Assembly (NCBI GenBank): GCA_037179385.1
Contig: CM074181.1
Span: 50,922,394-50,986,393 of the forward strand
Direction: 5' to 3'
Origin: Holothuria scabra
Lineage: Eukaryota; Echinodermata; Holothuroidea; Aspidochirotida; Holothuriidae
DNA: 64,000 bases
Shown: positions 32,886 through 45,140 of the stretch, piece after piece
Numbering within the stretch: position 1 is the first letter of the stretch
Layout: the number at the start of each line of letters is the position of its first letter
The notes under the pieces: generated by a model
Told to the model about the DNA's origin: nothing
The model's input: only the letters and a program-made list of their open reading frames with translations
Database searches by the model: none
Made by a program: the position numbers and the translations under genes

Positions 32886-35800
32886 AAAAGGGCTGCTGCA
32901 GTTATTAAAAAAAAAAGTGTTACCCAGTTATATAGTACCTCAAAACTGGTATAGTTTATTCTTATTATCTGCTTCAACGGACAACAGTCGTGATTGCAAT
33001 TCTGATACAATAGATGCCTAACAATTTGAAAGTTTAGAGGAAATCATTGTCACCCCGAGTCACAATTGTAACAATACTGCAGTCTATTGAAATTCTCAAT
33101 TGGCACACTGCTCTTTGTTGATCAACACCAAATTTAAAACAATGCAGAATCACCTTATGGTACGCTGCATGCGTACATGGCATGCCCAAAAGCAATAAAC
33201 TGTGACTGTGAGAAGGGTCTACAACTAATTAGTTCGTTGGGAGAATTGAAAATGTCTTGGGTGATCAATAACTGCCTTAGTGTTAATTACCACTAACAAT
33301 ATTTTCCGTAAAGGATACTAGCAAAAATTGATCAAATAACTCATGGTGCAACGAAGGGTTCCAGTTTAATCTGAGAATTCTTGAATGGGCATGTCGTTGG
33401 CATTGGTACGGTTCTCGAAAAAGACAAATCTCCTGTAATTAATGATAGGCCACATGAGGCAAAAAAGTAAGAGCTATTCAGTATTAAAAATCTGGTTGTG
33501 AATGAATGTAAATATTTTTTCTTTGAATTCTAGAGTGAATATTTAATGGAATTGACAAATAAAAAGTTGGTCACATAGTATGTGCATGTATATTATTTAT
33601 TGGTGACTTATTACTGCTTTCCTGGTAAAAGCAGATTGCGAGTCATCACAATACACATAAAGTAAATTTTGGTTTTGGCTTTAAATTAACAGCAACTATC
33701 CTTCAATAGTTTTGTCTTGGGCACAACGTGTCATTCAGCCCACTCTTCTTCTGATAGCCATGTGGATCTGTAAAGACTCTGAAGGTTCAGAATTATAAGG
33801 ATTTTGTAAGACTGCTGTAGATTTCTGTTGTACTACCGAAGAAAGGATGTTTAGCAATATTAAAATGACCAAAACAATTGCTTTTAATTTGTTGAAAATA
33901 AATGCAAAGTTTGTCAATATTGTTTCCTTAGATTTGTAAGTGTAAATGGATTTTTGATAGTGTCCTTTAAATTACAGAAGTGCACCTCATATTTTGTTTA
34001 CAGTAGCTTTTAAATTTACAAGCTCTTGTGACGTGTCTCTTAGTTGATGGTTTCTGTATATTTCAATTGAAATTCATTGGTCATTTTGACAAACAGTTCT
34101 ATAAACTATGGAAACCGCAAATTTCAATTGCAAGTTTGCATTATTATTTTCAACTAGGCTTGACGTCTCGACATACAAAATTGCAGATGCATGAATATAG
34201 TGGAGAATGATTCTGGATTATTTTTTACGCTTTTAAAAGGATAAATCGCATGCAACAAGAGTTGAGAAACTTTAAAATTTAAAAGTTTTATTTAATTTCT
34301 TCTACACAGGGTCTTTATGGCCTTTAATCAAATGCACTTTTATTACACAAGATAACGTTAAGTCCATGCATCATTTGTGAGTAGACCATGCAAGAAATGC
34401 AGTTTATATGTTTCCTATATTTTAACTCAGAAGTGTAATCTTGCTTACGTTCAGCAGCTCTGATAATGATGAAAAAACAATGAAAGTATTCGTTTCCTTC
34501 CAGGTCTCAGGACATATCCGGGGAGTGTCTTAGTTTAGTTTCCATGGTGTGAAATGATGACCCTCAAAATGGAATCATGTCAATAAATCCATTGCCTTTT
34601 TTGAAGCTGGCGCTGAATGTAATACTAGAGCAGATGAATTAAAATGTCTTCCTCAATAACACATTTTAGAAGCAACTTTGGAAAGACTGTAACTAACTCA
34701 CGTAAAAATATTATGCCTGAAAAGTAGTACAAGTTTTTTTGAAATATATGTCCGACCTGCACTTTATTCTGAAATTACCATTGAATCTTGTTTGGTTTCT
34801 GAACTTAAAAACAAACCTTTAGTGGTTGAAATACTGATCAGCATGACTTGTGCAGTATTGCGTGTCTCTTTGATCAGGTTTCTTTTTTCTACTGCCTGAC
34901 ACCACGGGGAGTCTGCGGTGTACCTGTATCCCTGTCGTTGTCGTGTATATTTAAGAGTGGACTGGGCTTAATGGTAAAATCTTAAAGCGTTTTTTAACTG
35001 AAAAGTGTTAGTGTGAGCTCGTGAATAAGTAACATATATTGAATTTTCTGTGCAGTAGAATAATTTATTATCTTAATTAGTGTTCATGGACCCATGTGTT
35101 GAAATATAGCATGTTAAAGAAGCTCTGGTATGAATTTATTTTAAGAGAAGGAAAGCTATGTTAAGAAACAGCCGAAAGTGAGATTTTTCAACCACAACCG
35201 CTCAAGTAACCTGGAGGGAAGGAAGGTGACAGTATTGAATTAGATGCAAAGAAGGAAGTTGTTCTGACTGTATTATAGGATGAAGAATTTATTGTTTCTT
35301 TTACAAAACTCTAACATCTCAGACTTGAATTCCTCTATAGAGCACAATATGCCTTCCAAACTTCTACAGTCCCTCTGTGTATGAGTTGAATGTACTTTGT
35401 ATTGTTATTTGTTTGATTTATGAATGTGGATCATTGAGAAATAAGGAGTCAGTACGGTTATGTTCGGACTGGTTGAGCTTTGGTTTGTTATTTTTCTTAA
35501 ATTGTATAGTCGCTTCTTCTTTCTAACTTATTTCCGTACAACCGGAACTTAAAAACCCTCATTTTCCCCGACTGACATTTTCAAATGTAATCAATGAAAA
35601 ACTTCATATACTTACTTCTTTGCCGATTCCCATTAATTTCCCGTTACCCAACCAGTATTGCTTCATAGGCTATCAGACCCGGAACTGAAATGCCTAAAAC
35701 GTTGAGATACGTTTAACTGTAACAGAAATTAAGATATAACACGCACATAAAAACCTCACATTATTATGGAATCACGTCATAATGATGCGTGCACAAATAA

Positions 35801-37530
35801 AAACATCACTGCGCTTAGCGTAAAGAGAGTTAACATACTAGTGGCACATGGTAGTAGCAAGAGCTTTAGTGTGAATGTTTTCAGGCGAAATTTAATTTGC
35901 TTCTTTCTCATATGATGAATATTCAGTGATTGTTAAGATTTTAAAAATTTCCAAGAACGTCTGGATTTCACAGTTTTCTCACATGATTTGGCAGGTTTTT
36001 ACTGATTTTTTGCTTTAAATATTGCACCATTTTGCATTAAAACACTCTCCAACACTGCAAAATTCCAAAGCGGAGGGCGAGACATCCATTGCCTTTAGAC
36101 CCCTCCCACAGGTTCTCTCCCTCTCTTCCTTTTTTTCAAATAATAAATATGGTAACCATACCCATTAATGCAATATACATTCATGGATGAGAGTACTTCA
36201 AAAATTGTTTTTGCTGGTCGCCAATATTAGAGGGAAGGGGGCACCAGGTATGAAAAGTTATGAGGAGTCTACATCTTTTATTAAATTTTCTTATAAAAAT
36301 TACATTTTCTGAAGGCCATAGGTACTTCAAATTCATCAAATTTACAGTAATAAAAATAGCACTTTTCATCAGATTTAAATGTACTACTCTTCATGTTATG
36401 CTTGATAACCAATTTTCATTGAATCTAAATTTATGAATATTGAATATGACATGGGAGTTATAAAATCTACAACGGCTCAAAGGGTACTTGCACTAACCAC
36501 AAATTGTAATTTTAGCATAGAAGTCTAATGGCCACTAGAGAATCATGTGACGATTTTCTTTAACTCACTGTATTATAAAATATAAGTAAAGTAATTTGTT
36601 TGTTACTTTACATAGAATCCAATATTTTAGTCTGAAATCTGTGATATTATAGCCTCTTTTTTAGAATATTAGACGGACAAGTTTTCTTAATTTTACAAAC
36701 CATGAATAATCTAGCTATCCCCAAGACAACAATCCAAACCAGCTGCGGATTCAGGTGGGGTGCACTCATTGCGTCCCTCTTTCTTTTCTTGATGGCCAAT
36801 GTTTTTTTTTTTTTTTTTTTTGCCTCATATCCACTGCGAAATTGCTTCTAAGTGCATCTTGAATTCAAATTTTCTTGGGAGAGAACCCGCAATCCCCCGT
36901 CATAGCTTCGCACCTTTTGGGGCATGCTTGTTGACCTTCATGGAACAATTTGTGCACCACACTTTCCTCAAAATCCTAGATTTGCATCTGCAAGTGATAG
37001 TCGCTTGTATTCCTCTCTATCAGTGAACATGATGATTTTTTGTTTCAGCTGGGAGAATAATTATTTCCCTATACTGTATTTGTTTAAGCTGGAGTGATTT
37101 CCAGCTGTATCTCGTAATTGATACCAATCGACGGTATCCAAGCTGCCTAATTCGCTGGGTATGTTGTTCGAAAATAATGCCAGCTATTTCAGTAAGTGAA
37201 GTGCTGCAGTGTTTTTTGGAGAGAGGACGTCTGAAGCCAAGGTGGGAGGGGTCCTGGGGAAGCGAGTGCCCCTGAAAATTTTCCGCCCCCAGGGACTTTG
37301 ACTGTCATCATTTACTGAATACAATTGTTCACATTTGGCCCTTTGAAAAAATTCGCCGTCTGGAATCAAAATGTAAATTTCCTTGACTAGCTGTTGTTAA
37401 TAGTCCTTGGGCCAGGATGGAAAATTTGGCTAATTGGTACTAAGTTCGGGCACAAAATGTGAGTGCTATCAGCTTGTTCAGCAACATTAATAGATTTTTG
37501 CATGATAGACTTTTCAAAGTCACAGCTTTT
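32886..37530. other. Long stretch without recognisable genes
   Basis: AT-rich with only short ORFs on both strands. A 20-base T run lies at 36802-36821. I found no protein motif, convincing exon or tandem repeat. Confidence 0.4.
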
Positions 37531-37536
37531 GCCTTC

Positions 37537-37690
37537 TAATTTGCATAAACAAAATGGCCGTCGCTAAAATTATGAAATATTTGGTTTTGACCATTTCTTT
37601 GCTCAGAAAAGGAGTATTGAAATGGAAACCTAAAGTGGAAACCTAAAGTGTTGAATACAAAATTACAAAAGTTATACATTTGCTAATATC
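37537..37690 (-). repeat. Fragment of the octamer-bearing 350-bp repeat
   Basis: CTAATTTGCATAAACAAAAT followed by GGCC matches, in reverse, the word set at 56885-56920 and 57600-57625, and it matches 43243-43330 directly. Includes ATTTGCAT at 37539-37546. A 13-bp duplication, GGAAACCTAAAGT, lies near 37624-37650. Confidence 0.6.
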
Positions 37691-37813
37691 AAATGGACGG
37701 GAACGAGCCTGACCTGGCGACGAGCTAGAAGGTGCTTTTGAGGCTCTCGTAAGTTTTTATCCCCCAAAAAAAGTTCATTCTCCAGGTTTTCTAACTCAAA
37801 ATGTCTTCGAGAG

Positions 37814-38690
37814 TTGTGCAGTGACTTATTTATCCATATTTTTGAAGTATGTACAAAAAAAAGAGGAAGATCGAAAGGCAGTTATGGTAAAAAGAAACGT
37901 GATACTCTAGCCAAAATGCAGAAGCAACGCACATCACCCGCCTCTGTTTCATCACGTGACAACCAGGCTTTTCTAGAGGAAACCAGCTTTGTTGAAGAAG
38001 CCTCCTTACTTAGTGTTGAGGAGAAGCAGGACTTATCCAAAAAGCTAGATAATGCAATTGAAAAAGCCATCTCTACCCTCTCTACAGATCTGAGAAATTT
38101 AAAGAATGAACTAAAGAAAGAATTTGAAAACCACGCCTGTAAAATCAAAACGTTTGAAAAAGAAAACCTAGAACTTAAAGCGTGCTGTACATCATTGGAA
38201 CAGAAGTTGGCCAACCTGGAAAAGGAAAGTATCGAACAATATTCACTTCTTAATAAGCAAGAACGTTTCTCTGGGCGAAACATCTTCGCCTAGTAGGATT
38301 CAAATATTCTGAGAACGAAGATTGTATACAGATAGCTAAAATTGTATTTTCTGACATGGGACTGCCAGATTGCAGAATCGAAAGAGCCAACAGGGATGGA
38401 AAGTAGGTGGTAGGTCAAGATCGCCATTTGCTTATTAAGTTATCCTTCAACCAGGACAAACTAATTTTGCTGAAAAACGCTAACTTGAAATCCAAGTTGC
38501 GAAACAAACCATTTTTCTTAACTGACGATCTCACCCAGTGGAACTTAAAGGAAAAGGAGTGGACCCCAAGGTGACGGCACTCTACCAAGCAGGCACCAAA
38601 CTTCGATTTTCAGGAGGGATATGGAGGCAAAGCGATGGCCACTCTTACAAATTTACAGAGTAATTTTGTCATAGTCATCTTTATCGTGTC
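37814..38690 (+). pseudogene. L1-like LINE ORF1 (coiled-coil RNA-binding protein), broken
   Basis: An open frame at 37814-38293 encodes a basic N-terminus (KKRGRSKGSYGKKKRD) and then a long charged coiled coil (KLDNAIEKAISTLSTDLRNL and onward, about residues 70-150). After a frameshift near 38275 it continues as LRLVGFKYSENEDC, SDMGLPDCRIERANRDGK and LIKLSFNQDK, then LTDDLT, the RRM/C-terminal-domain pattern of L1 ORF1p. Near 38580 another shift gives LYQAGTKLRFSGGIWRQSDG, the usual ORF1 ending. This protein binds element RNA in trimers. One in-frame stop follows GK, and at least two frameshifts break it. It may belong with the ORF2 at 39540-42810. Confidence 0.8.
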
Positions 38691-38750
38691 TCTTAAATAG
38701 TCCTCGGCTCTAACTTAGAATCCGTGCCCGGAACTGCGTCATTGCTGTAC

Positions 38751-38850
38751 GGTTAGGGGTTACGTATGCATAGTAATAGATTAGGGTAACGTACGCATAG
38801 TAATAAGGTAAGGGTTACGTACGCATAGGTATAGGGTTAGGGTGGGCCAT
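38751..38850 (+). repeat. 29-bp tandem repeats with telomere-like core
   Basis: Three degenerate units start near 38751, 38780 and 38809. Each combines GGTTAGGG- or TTAGGG-like words with TTACGTACGCATAGTAATAG. A further GGTTAGGGTGGG follows. Palindromic TACGTA/GTACGC words recur to about 39000. Confidence 0.8.
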
Positions 38851-38960
38851 ATGCAGGTGTACGCATGCATAGGAACTGCATACGTAGGGGTATATAAACA
38901 TTTACGTATACGTATCTCATACTGTACATATATATACACAAAAGTACATACAGTTAGCTT

Positions 38961-38986
38961 TAGGTATACGTAAATACGTATACCTA
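38961..38986. repeat. Perfect 11-bp hairpin
   Basis: TAGGTATACGT, loop AAAT, ACGTATACCTA. It lies at the end of the TACGTA-rich stretch after the telomere-like repeats. Confidence 0.9.
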
Positions 38987-39044
38987 CAGCTATATGTAAT
39001 AGATAGTATTATTAGACAGTACTTATATTATTTTTAACCCATCC

Positions 39045-39130
39045 ACCGGCAACTAGGCAAGCGCGCTGGTCTTCATGCTAGAATCGCTATATCGCTAGGG
39101 TCGAGGGTTCGGGTCCCGGTACTAGCAATG
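39045..39130 (+). mobile_element. tRNA-like SINE head
   Basis: An A-box-like ACTAGGCAAGCGCGCTGG (39052-39069) and a strong B box GGGTTCGGGTCCC (39105-39117) sit at tRNA-like spacing, with an intervening stretch as long as that of a class II (long variable arm) tRNA. The acceptor stem does not pair well, so it is not a functional tRNA. It is best read as a tRNA-derived SINE head or a tRNA pseudogene. Confidence 0.5.
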
Positions 39131-39248
39131 CTTTTCTTTCTTCCACAGCACTAACCATTCACTTCTTTCCACAGCACACACTTATAGCGCTGTTCCTCGA
39201 GTGAGGAAAAAAAGAAAATGGTTTTTTACTTAAAACAAAAAAAACTTT

Positions 39249-39376
39249 AAAGTTTCAGTATATACTTGTATATATTATTATTTTTATCACCTGATTTGCT
39301 GTTTTGTATGTATATATGTTGAGACTGAAAATAAAGTTCTTCCTACACAAAAAAAAAAAAATAAATAAAGTTTCAG
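39249..39376 (+). mobile_element. Tail-only LINE insertion with 11-bp target duplication
   Basis: TAAAGTTTCAG occurs at 39248-39258 and 39366-39376. Between the copies are about 107 bases: TATATACTTG..., then TATGTATATATGTTGAGACT, GAAAATAAAGTTCTTCCTAC and an A-rich tail. The tail matches 17380-17487. The whole insertion is therefore the last ~100 bp of a LINE (or a SINE using that tail), a clear example of extreme 5' truncation. Confidence 0.85.
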
Positions 39377-39539
39377 CGCCCTCTTTTGGAAGTTGTGAAG
39401 TGAGTAAAATTATGTCTACTTCCGGACTCTTATGTCATATTTCCTACGATATACAATTATTCATTGGAGAGCGAAGGGAGGATTCCTACTGAAACCGTCT
39501 GTTTATAGAATTTTGCTTTGGGATTTAATAGGAACAGAT

Positions 39540-42500
39540 GATTTATGAAGCTGACTAATTTTAGAGCACGGGATCGGTGTTTTGATTTCATGAATATGCA
39601 TAGATTGGTTGACGTTTGGAGGGAAAGGAACCCTTACGCTAAGGTGTATACATGGAGCTCTAATGTTACTGCTGAAATCCACTGTAGGTTAGGTTTCTTC
39701 TTAATTTCCAGTTATTAGGTTAAAAGCACTTATAATGCTAATATTTCCCCCAGTTTACAATCTGATCATTGTTTAGTCAATCTCGATTTTAAATTATTTT
39801 CAGAGAAGAGGGGTCCAGGCCACTAGAAATTTAATAATTCGCTATTGTTTGATAAGGATTGTGTAAACCTAATTAATATTTTTTTGATCATGAAAATGAG
39901 AATTCTAGCTTTTCCAATTCAGTTCTCAAATGAGAGCATATCAAGTATAAAGTTCGAGCCATTAGCATTGAGTATTCAAAACAAAAAACTAAAAAACAAC
40001 GGGAGCGTGAGGCTACTTTACAGAAGAAAATCGAATCGTTAGAACGAATTTATTTTGAGTCAAGTTCCCCGGATGTTCTACATGTGTTGAATGAATTTAA
40101 AAATCAACTTAATTATTTTTATGACCTTAAATTACAAGGAATAATAGTAAGATCCCAAGCCAGGTGGGTGGAAAACGGCGAAAAAAGTACAAAATAATTT
40201 TTAAACCTGGAGAAAAGACATAAAGAGTGTAGTGTTATTCGAAATCTTCATACTGCTAATGGTATAACTTTAACTGATGGTAAAGGTATTCTGGGTGAGA
40301 TTAGAACGTGTTATGAAACTCTTTACAAAAGTGATGATTGCAATCCCGATATGTTTTTCCAGACTTTACATTCATTAATGTGTTGGATGAGGACGAGGCC
40401 GAGCATTGTGAAGGGCTATTGACAGAGGATGAATGTAAAAAAGCATTATTTTCTCTTTCTACTGGTAAGAAACCTGGAAGTGATGGCCTCACTGGGAATT
40501 TCTAGAGAGCTTTTTGGTGAAAGATAGGGACTTTGGAGATCGCTTCCCCCAACCGGGCTTTTCATTCCTCTTCCTTGTCTGCACAACAAGGAAGAGCAGT
40601 TTTCACACTTATTCCAAAACCCGGAAAAGATCCCCACATGTTGAAAAAAAATATCATCCAATTTCATTGTTGAACACCGATTACAAGATTTGCTCTAAAG
40701 CACTTGCTTCACGAATTCAATCTGTTTTACCCAATATCATTAGTTCTAACCGAACCGGCTTTATCAAAGGACGTTTTATTGGGGAAAACATTCGTTTCGT
40801 ACTTGATCTTATTGATTTTTGTAATTCAAGAAACATGAAAGGAATGCTATTTTTAATAGAATTTGAGAAGGCGTTCGATAGGGTGGACTGGAATTTCATT
40901 ATTAAGAATTTGAGGTTCTTCAATTCCGGCGAGGTCTTCATCCGTTGCATCTCTACACTTTATTCAAACAATTCAGGTCGAGTCTTAAACAACGGTTTTG
41001 CTTGCGATGCATTTAATATAACTAGGGGGTTCGTCAAGGGTGCCCCCTAGACCGCTATGTATTTATCATTTGCGCCGAAATTCTTACTATTCATATTAAT
41101 CGTTACCCCCGTATTAAAGGTATTTCATTGTTTGGTGATGAAATCAAGATCACGCAATACGCTGATGATACCACCTTATTTCTAGATGATATTTATGATT
41201 CGTTAAGTGAAAGCGTTTCAGCGGCTTCGTATGATTTATCAGCAGGCCTCGGGACTGAAAATCATATTAATAAGTTTACAATTTTCCCACTGGGCTCTCT
41301 TGTTGGGAATAACCACTTTACTCAACCTTTGTTTGGGCTCAAGTGGACTTAACAAATAACTATGTTAGGAATAAATTTTGACCACTGTGCTGAGAACTTG
41401 TTCAAGCTTAATTTCACCCCCAAGTTGTCAAGACTTAAAAAATTACTGGCTTTATGGACCCAAAAAGATTTGACTCCTGTACGTAAAACAGTTATTGTAA
41501 AAACACTGGGTATATCCCAATTTGTTCATTTTTTCAGGTTTTACCTGACCCTCCCCCTTCATTTCTCAAGCAGGTCGAAAGAATAATTTTTAAGTTTATT
41601 TGGGTAGGAAAACCTGAGAAAATCAAGCGTCTTACTCTTTGCAGTTCAACGTTTGCAGGTGGGGTTACTCATACACCAAGCTTTATCTAAAGCCTTAAAT
41701 GTAGTTGGGTGAAAAGATATTCGGAAGAGAAGGAAGCAGTTTGGAAATTATTTTTGACCTACATCTTCAGAAATACGGTAAAAAGCTTCTCTTTAGTTGT
41801 AATTTCAAAGGTGATGATATCGTTACTGATAATCGTTTTCTAAATGATGTTTGCAAGGCACGGTCGACTTACTCCTATTATCTTCCAACAAACAATTTTA
41901 AAAGAGAAATAATTCGGAACAACTCCCATATTAGGGTTAATAATGTAACGGTGTATTATGATTTCATGTATAGTGAGGGTGTTGTTTATATTGGCGACCT
42001 TCTAGACGTTAATAATCGTTTTCTCACAATTAATTGCTTTAAAGAAAGGTTCAATATTAATCATTTTCCTTTTACGCTCTTGTATGGTATATACTCAGCT
42101 ATTCCAAAATCTTGGAGGATCCCACCCATAGATGTAGAGATTATTGATGAGAATGTTGCCACAACCGTAGCTTCTATTTGGAGAATGCCCTCTTTGTCAA
42201 GGGGAATTTATACTTCTATTGTTAGATCAATTATAACCCCCCCCCCCCCCCACCCGTCCCTAAAGCTATTGCTTGCAACAGGGAGTTTAATATAGATCCA
42301 GATCACTGGAAAACTATTTTCCAAATCCCATTCAGCTCTCATAGAGATAGTAAGTTAAAGTATTTTCAATTTCGTTTTTTGCACCGGATCTTGGGTACAA
42401 ATAGATTACTTTTTTTTAATGAACCAAAGGAATGATGCTCTGTGCACTTTTTGCAATCAGTATGAAGAAACGTTAAGTCATTTATTTTGGGATTGTGCCC

Positions 42501-42995
42501 TCGTATCAAATTTTATTTTGGATGTCGAGCAGAGAGTCTTAGGCCAACAATTGTCCCTATCTAAGCAGGATCTATTTTTGGGGTATAGGATTTGTCAAAG
42601 TCATCCTTATAATTTCCTCATCTTTAATATTAAATATTACATTTATAGGAAAAGAATGTCAAAAGAGATACCTAACTGTGTCGATTTTTGGCATAATTTC
42701 AAATTTTTACTTCAAGTGGAGAAAGGTCTTTCTTCCACAAGTACTCATCACCCTATAAAGTTTGAGTCTCTAAAGACCGCTGCTGGTAATAATCTTTTTG
42801 ATTAACAAGGATAAGCATTAAAAACTGAATTATTTTAAACGTTATGTTATGGTACCAGGTACAGGATGGACAAACTGTTACTTATTACTACTTGTATGTA
42901 CGTATGTATGTATATATGTAGGTATGTATGTTTGTATGTATGACATATTGCTTTTCATAATTATTGTCTCAATAAAGGATGGAAGCCAAAAAAAA
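39540..42995 (+). pseudogene. Long but broken L1-superfamily LINE ORF2 (endonuclease-RT)
   Basis: Reading across frames recovers an almost continuous ORF2. Near 39545-39790 is the APE endonuclease C-terminal part: LVDVWRERNPYAKVYTW, then LQSDHCLVNLDF with the SDH motif. Near 40030-40500 come the linker and RT start (RWVENGEKSTK, FLNLEKRHKECSVIRNLH). ORF 40514-41050 holds RPISLLN-like, GFIKGRFIGENIR and FEKAFDRVDW, with RGVRQG decayed to RGFVKG. YADDTT is at 41158-41175. Thumb and C-terminal parts follow to 42295. The knuckle CTFCNQYEETLSHLFWDC is in the frame 42419-42805. The 3' UTR ends in two GGATGGARGCC-A(n) repeats (42974-43028). The endonuclease N-terminus is missing and a 15-base C run (42237-42251) disrupts one frame. 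Confidence 0.9.
42893..42940 (+). repeat. Degenerate (TATG)n microsatellite
   Basis: GTATG/TGTA words repeat through the 3' UTR of the LINE, and the tract is purely simple sequence. Confidence 0.8.
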
Positions 42996-43039
42996 AAAAA
43001 TAACGGATGGAGGCCAAAAAAAAAAATAAATAACATCAA

Positions 43040-43510
43040 ATGGACATTCATTTGCATAAATCAAAATAAGCGGGAAAAATTTCATAATTTTTGTGATTTC
43101 TTTACATAAACCTGCATGGATTATCGTCATTTTAAGAGCTAATAACAACGACGTTTAAATTACTTAAGCTCGAAAATTTTCTACAATACGTATGCACTAA
43201 ATCGTCATGCTACATGGCTCATTCGATGCCAGAGACTCGCTAAGTTGCATAAACAAAATGGCCACCACTGAAAATTGGAAATATTCACTGTTTGATATTG
43301 GTTTACTTAGGAATGGGGTATTGAGATGAAAACAAGTTTAAAAGTTAACGTTTGGGTACAAAACTGTTGGAGGGTAACCAACTATATATTTGTTTATTTC
43401 AAATTGAATTTCATTTGCATAATTCCAAAATGGCTCCAGAATTGCATAATTTCGGTGATTTTTCAGGTGAGTGATAAATCGCACCCCTCTGGCAACCACT
43501 TCATATTAAT
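43040..43510 (-). repeat. Octamer-bearing 350-bp repeat family, minus orientation
   Basis: ATTTGCAT occurs at 43050-43057 and 43413-43420 (363 bp apart) and TTGCATAAACAAAATGGCC at 43246. These match the reverse complement of units at 56-57.7 kb. The right end, GATAAATCGCACCCCTCTGG plus CAACCACTTC (43473-43503), reappears inverted at 52977-53015. Confidence 0.65.
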
Positions 43511-43569
43511 GACACAGACGACACACAACGTCACAAGGAGTTCAATATTCATATACGAGGTAGCATAAG

Positions 43570-45088
43570 AGCCTGGCGTTTGGAAAGTTCCCGATGATCT
43601 TGGGAATATTTGCGCGTGTTGCACAACGTAACACGCTAGTTAGAGCTTGATCTTGCGAATTATAGGAATCTATTCTAGGGAATTTGTGAAAAACAATATT
43701 GGACGAACTGCAAAGTTGATAAACATACTATCACGTTGTTTGCAACGTTACATGTTCCCCTTGTAAACAACTTTGAACCCACAAAATATCTCCTTTCGAA
43801 TCACTTTCTCAGAAGGTATTACGTATTGACCGAACAAGGGTATTACTGCGTGCACAACTATACAACACGTACCGTGCAAAATTGTAACCTCCTGGAAAAC
43901 AAAGTTCCCGTAGAAGGGCTTATTAAAGGGGCAGCCATTCATCACCCTAAACTACAGTTTCAGTATACATATATCAAAACTCTCAACTGGTACAGCTCTC
44001 TGATTGGCATCATATTCAAACAATGCATCATAGCTAAATTACACAGCATGGGCACTGAGAGTGTCTTGATTACACATTATGGACTTGTATGGACAAGGGA
44101 CAAGCCATGAAGCAATAAACTAGGATTGTGTCTGGATAAAGATGAGTTTTAGATAAATGTGGGAGGGGCTAGAAGTAAGTAGGTTGGGAGACTTGGAACA
44201 GTTTGGGATGATGAAAATATGCCTTTAACTAAGTAGCCTATATCGAAAAAAGCATTACACGTCGGATCGGGCGGGGCACTGTCTTTTAATTTCTAACAAA
44301 CACGAGCACGTGAGAAAAGTTGAAATTCAAATGAAATGCCGAGAGAAAATGCAAAGACTGAGAAATAACTGGACTGCCCTTTGGTCATTGCATTATTCAA
44401 GCTTTAAAAAATCTTTACTTGTGCATAGGAAAATACCATAGTAACTTACGCGGATAGTACACAAGAGAAAAATGGCTGCATCATTTTGTCATGGTGTTGT
44501 AAGTGCTTATTGTCATGTAGCATGGTGCACCTTCCCTGACCTTTAACATAGACGCCATCTTGTTGTTTACGAGCAATTCTCCCTTCCCTTTTCCCTAGAT
44601 TCCCAGGGCCCCTACTGTTTCCGGTCATGTGTTACCGGTGAACGTGGGCGTCTACTTCGTTCTAGTTCAACGTTTACGCCGTATCCCGTTTTTTCAAGGT
44701 GTGGCCCATTTCACCCTCTACAGCCTCCTCGTTGGTCTTTTAGATCAGAACATTCATTAATATTGATTTAATTTGGTGCGTCACAACTTTTAACCAATCA
44801 GGGGACTACATGTGTTCCGATCTCCCATGAGGTTTGCAAGCTCAGAGTCTGCCGCTCCCACTATTTTTTTGGAACTCGTGCAAGATAGTTCGAAGCAGAA
44901 GCATGCAATCACCATGTATATAGTTAAATTTTAATAATTATTTTGCCGGCCGAGTCAAACTTGATCTTTTGGGAACTCAATCAACGAATTAATAAACCAA
45001 TTTGAAAATTAATTGGAACTCTCATCCGTTTTTTTTTTTTTTCTGTTTCCTGCTGCACAAGATCCGGCCCGTACTAACGCTACTTTAC
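43570..45088. other. No gene recognised; one unassigned 124-codon ORF
   Basis: The plus-strand frame 43736-44110 (124 codons) has no motif that I recognise. Its end, ATGAAGCAATAAACTAG, recurs at 63866-63882, so it is probably part of a dispersed repeat rather than a gene. Confidence 0.4.
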
Positions 45089-45090
45089 AT

Positions 45091-45140
45091 CAGTGGCGGA
45101 TTTAGGCGAGGCGCACCCGGCGAGCGCCCCCCCCCCCTTA
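45091..45140 (+). mobile_element. hAT-like terminal sequence
   Basis: CAGTGGCGGATTTAGGCGAG is followed by an 11-base C run (45127-45137). A common hAT-type end; the opposite end is not identified. Confidence 0.4.

Noticed and set aside
32575..32908. Several overlapping Trp/Pro/Gly-rich ORFs on both strands
   Set aside because: Produced by the CAGCTG palindrome, which lacks stop codons in every frame.
37882..38283. 133-codon minus-strand ORF
   Set aside because: It is the antisense shadow of the L1-like ORF1, whose plus-strand protein has recognisable coiled-coil and C-terminal features.
39045..39130. tRNA gene
   Set aside because: A and B boxes are present but no good acceptor stem or clear cloverleaf; a SINE head or tRNA pseudogene fits better.
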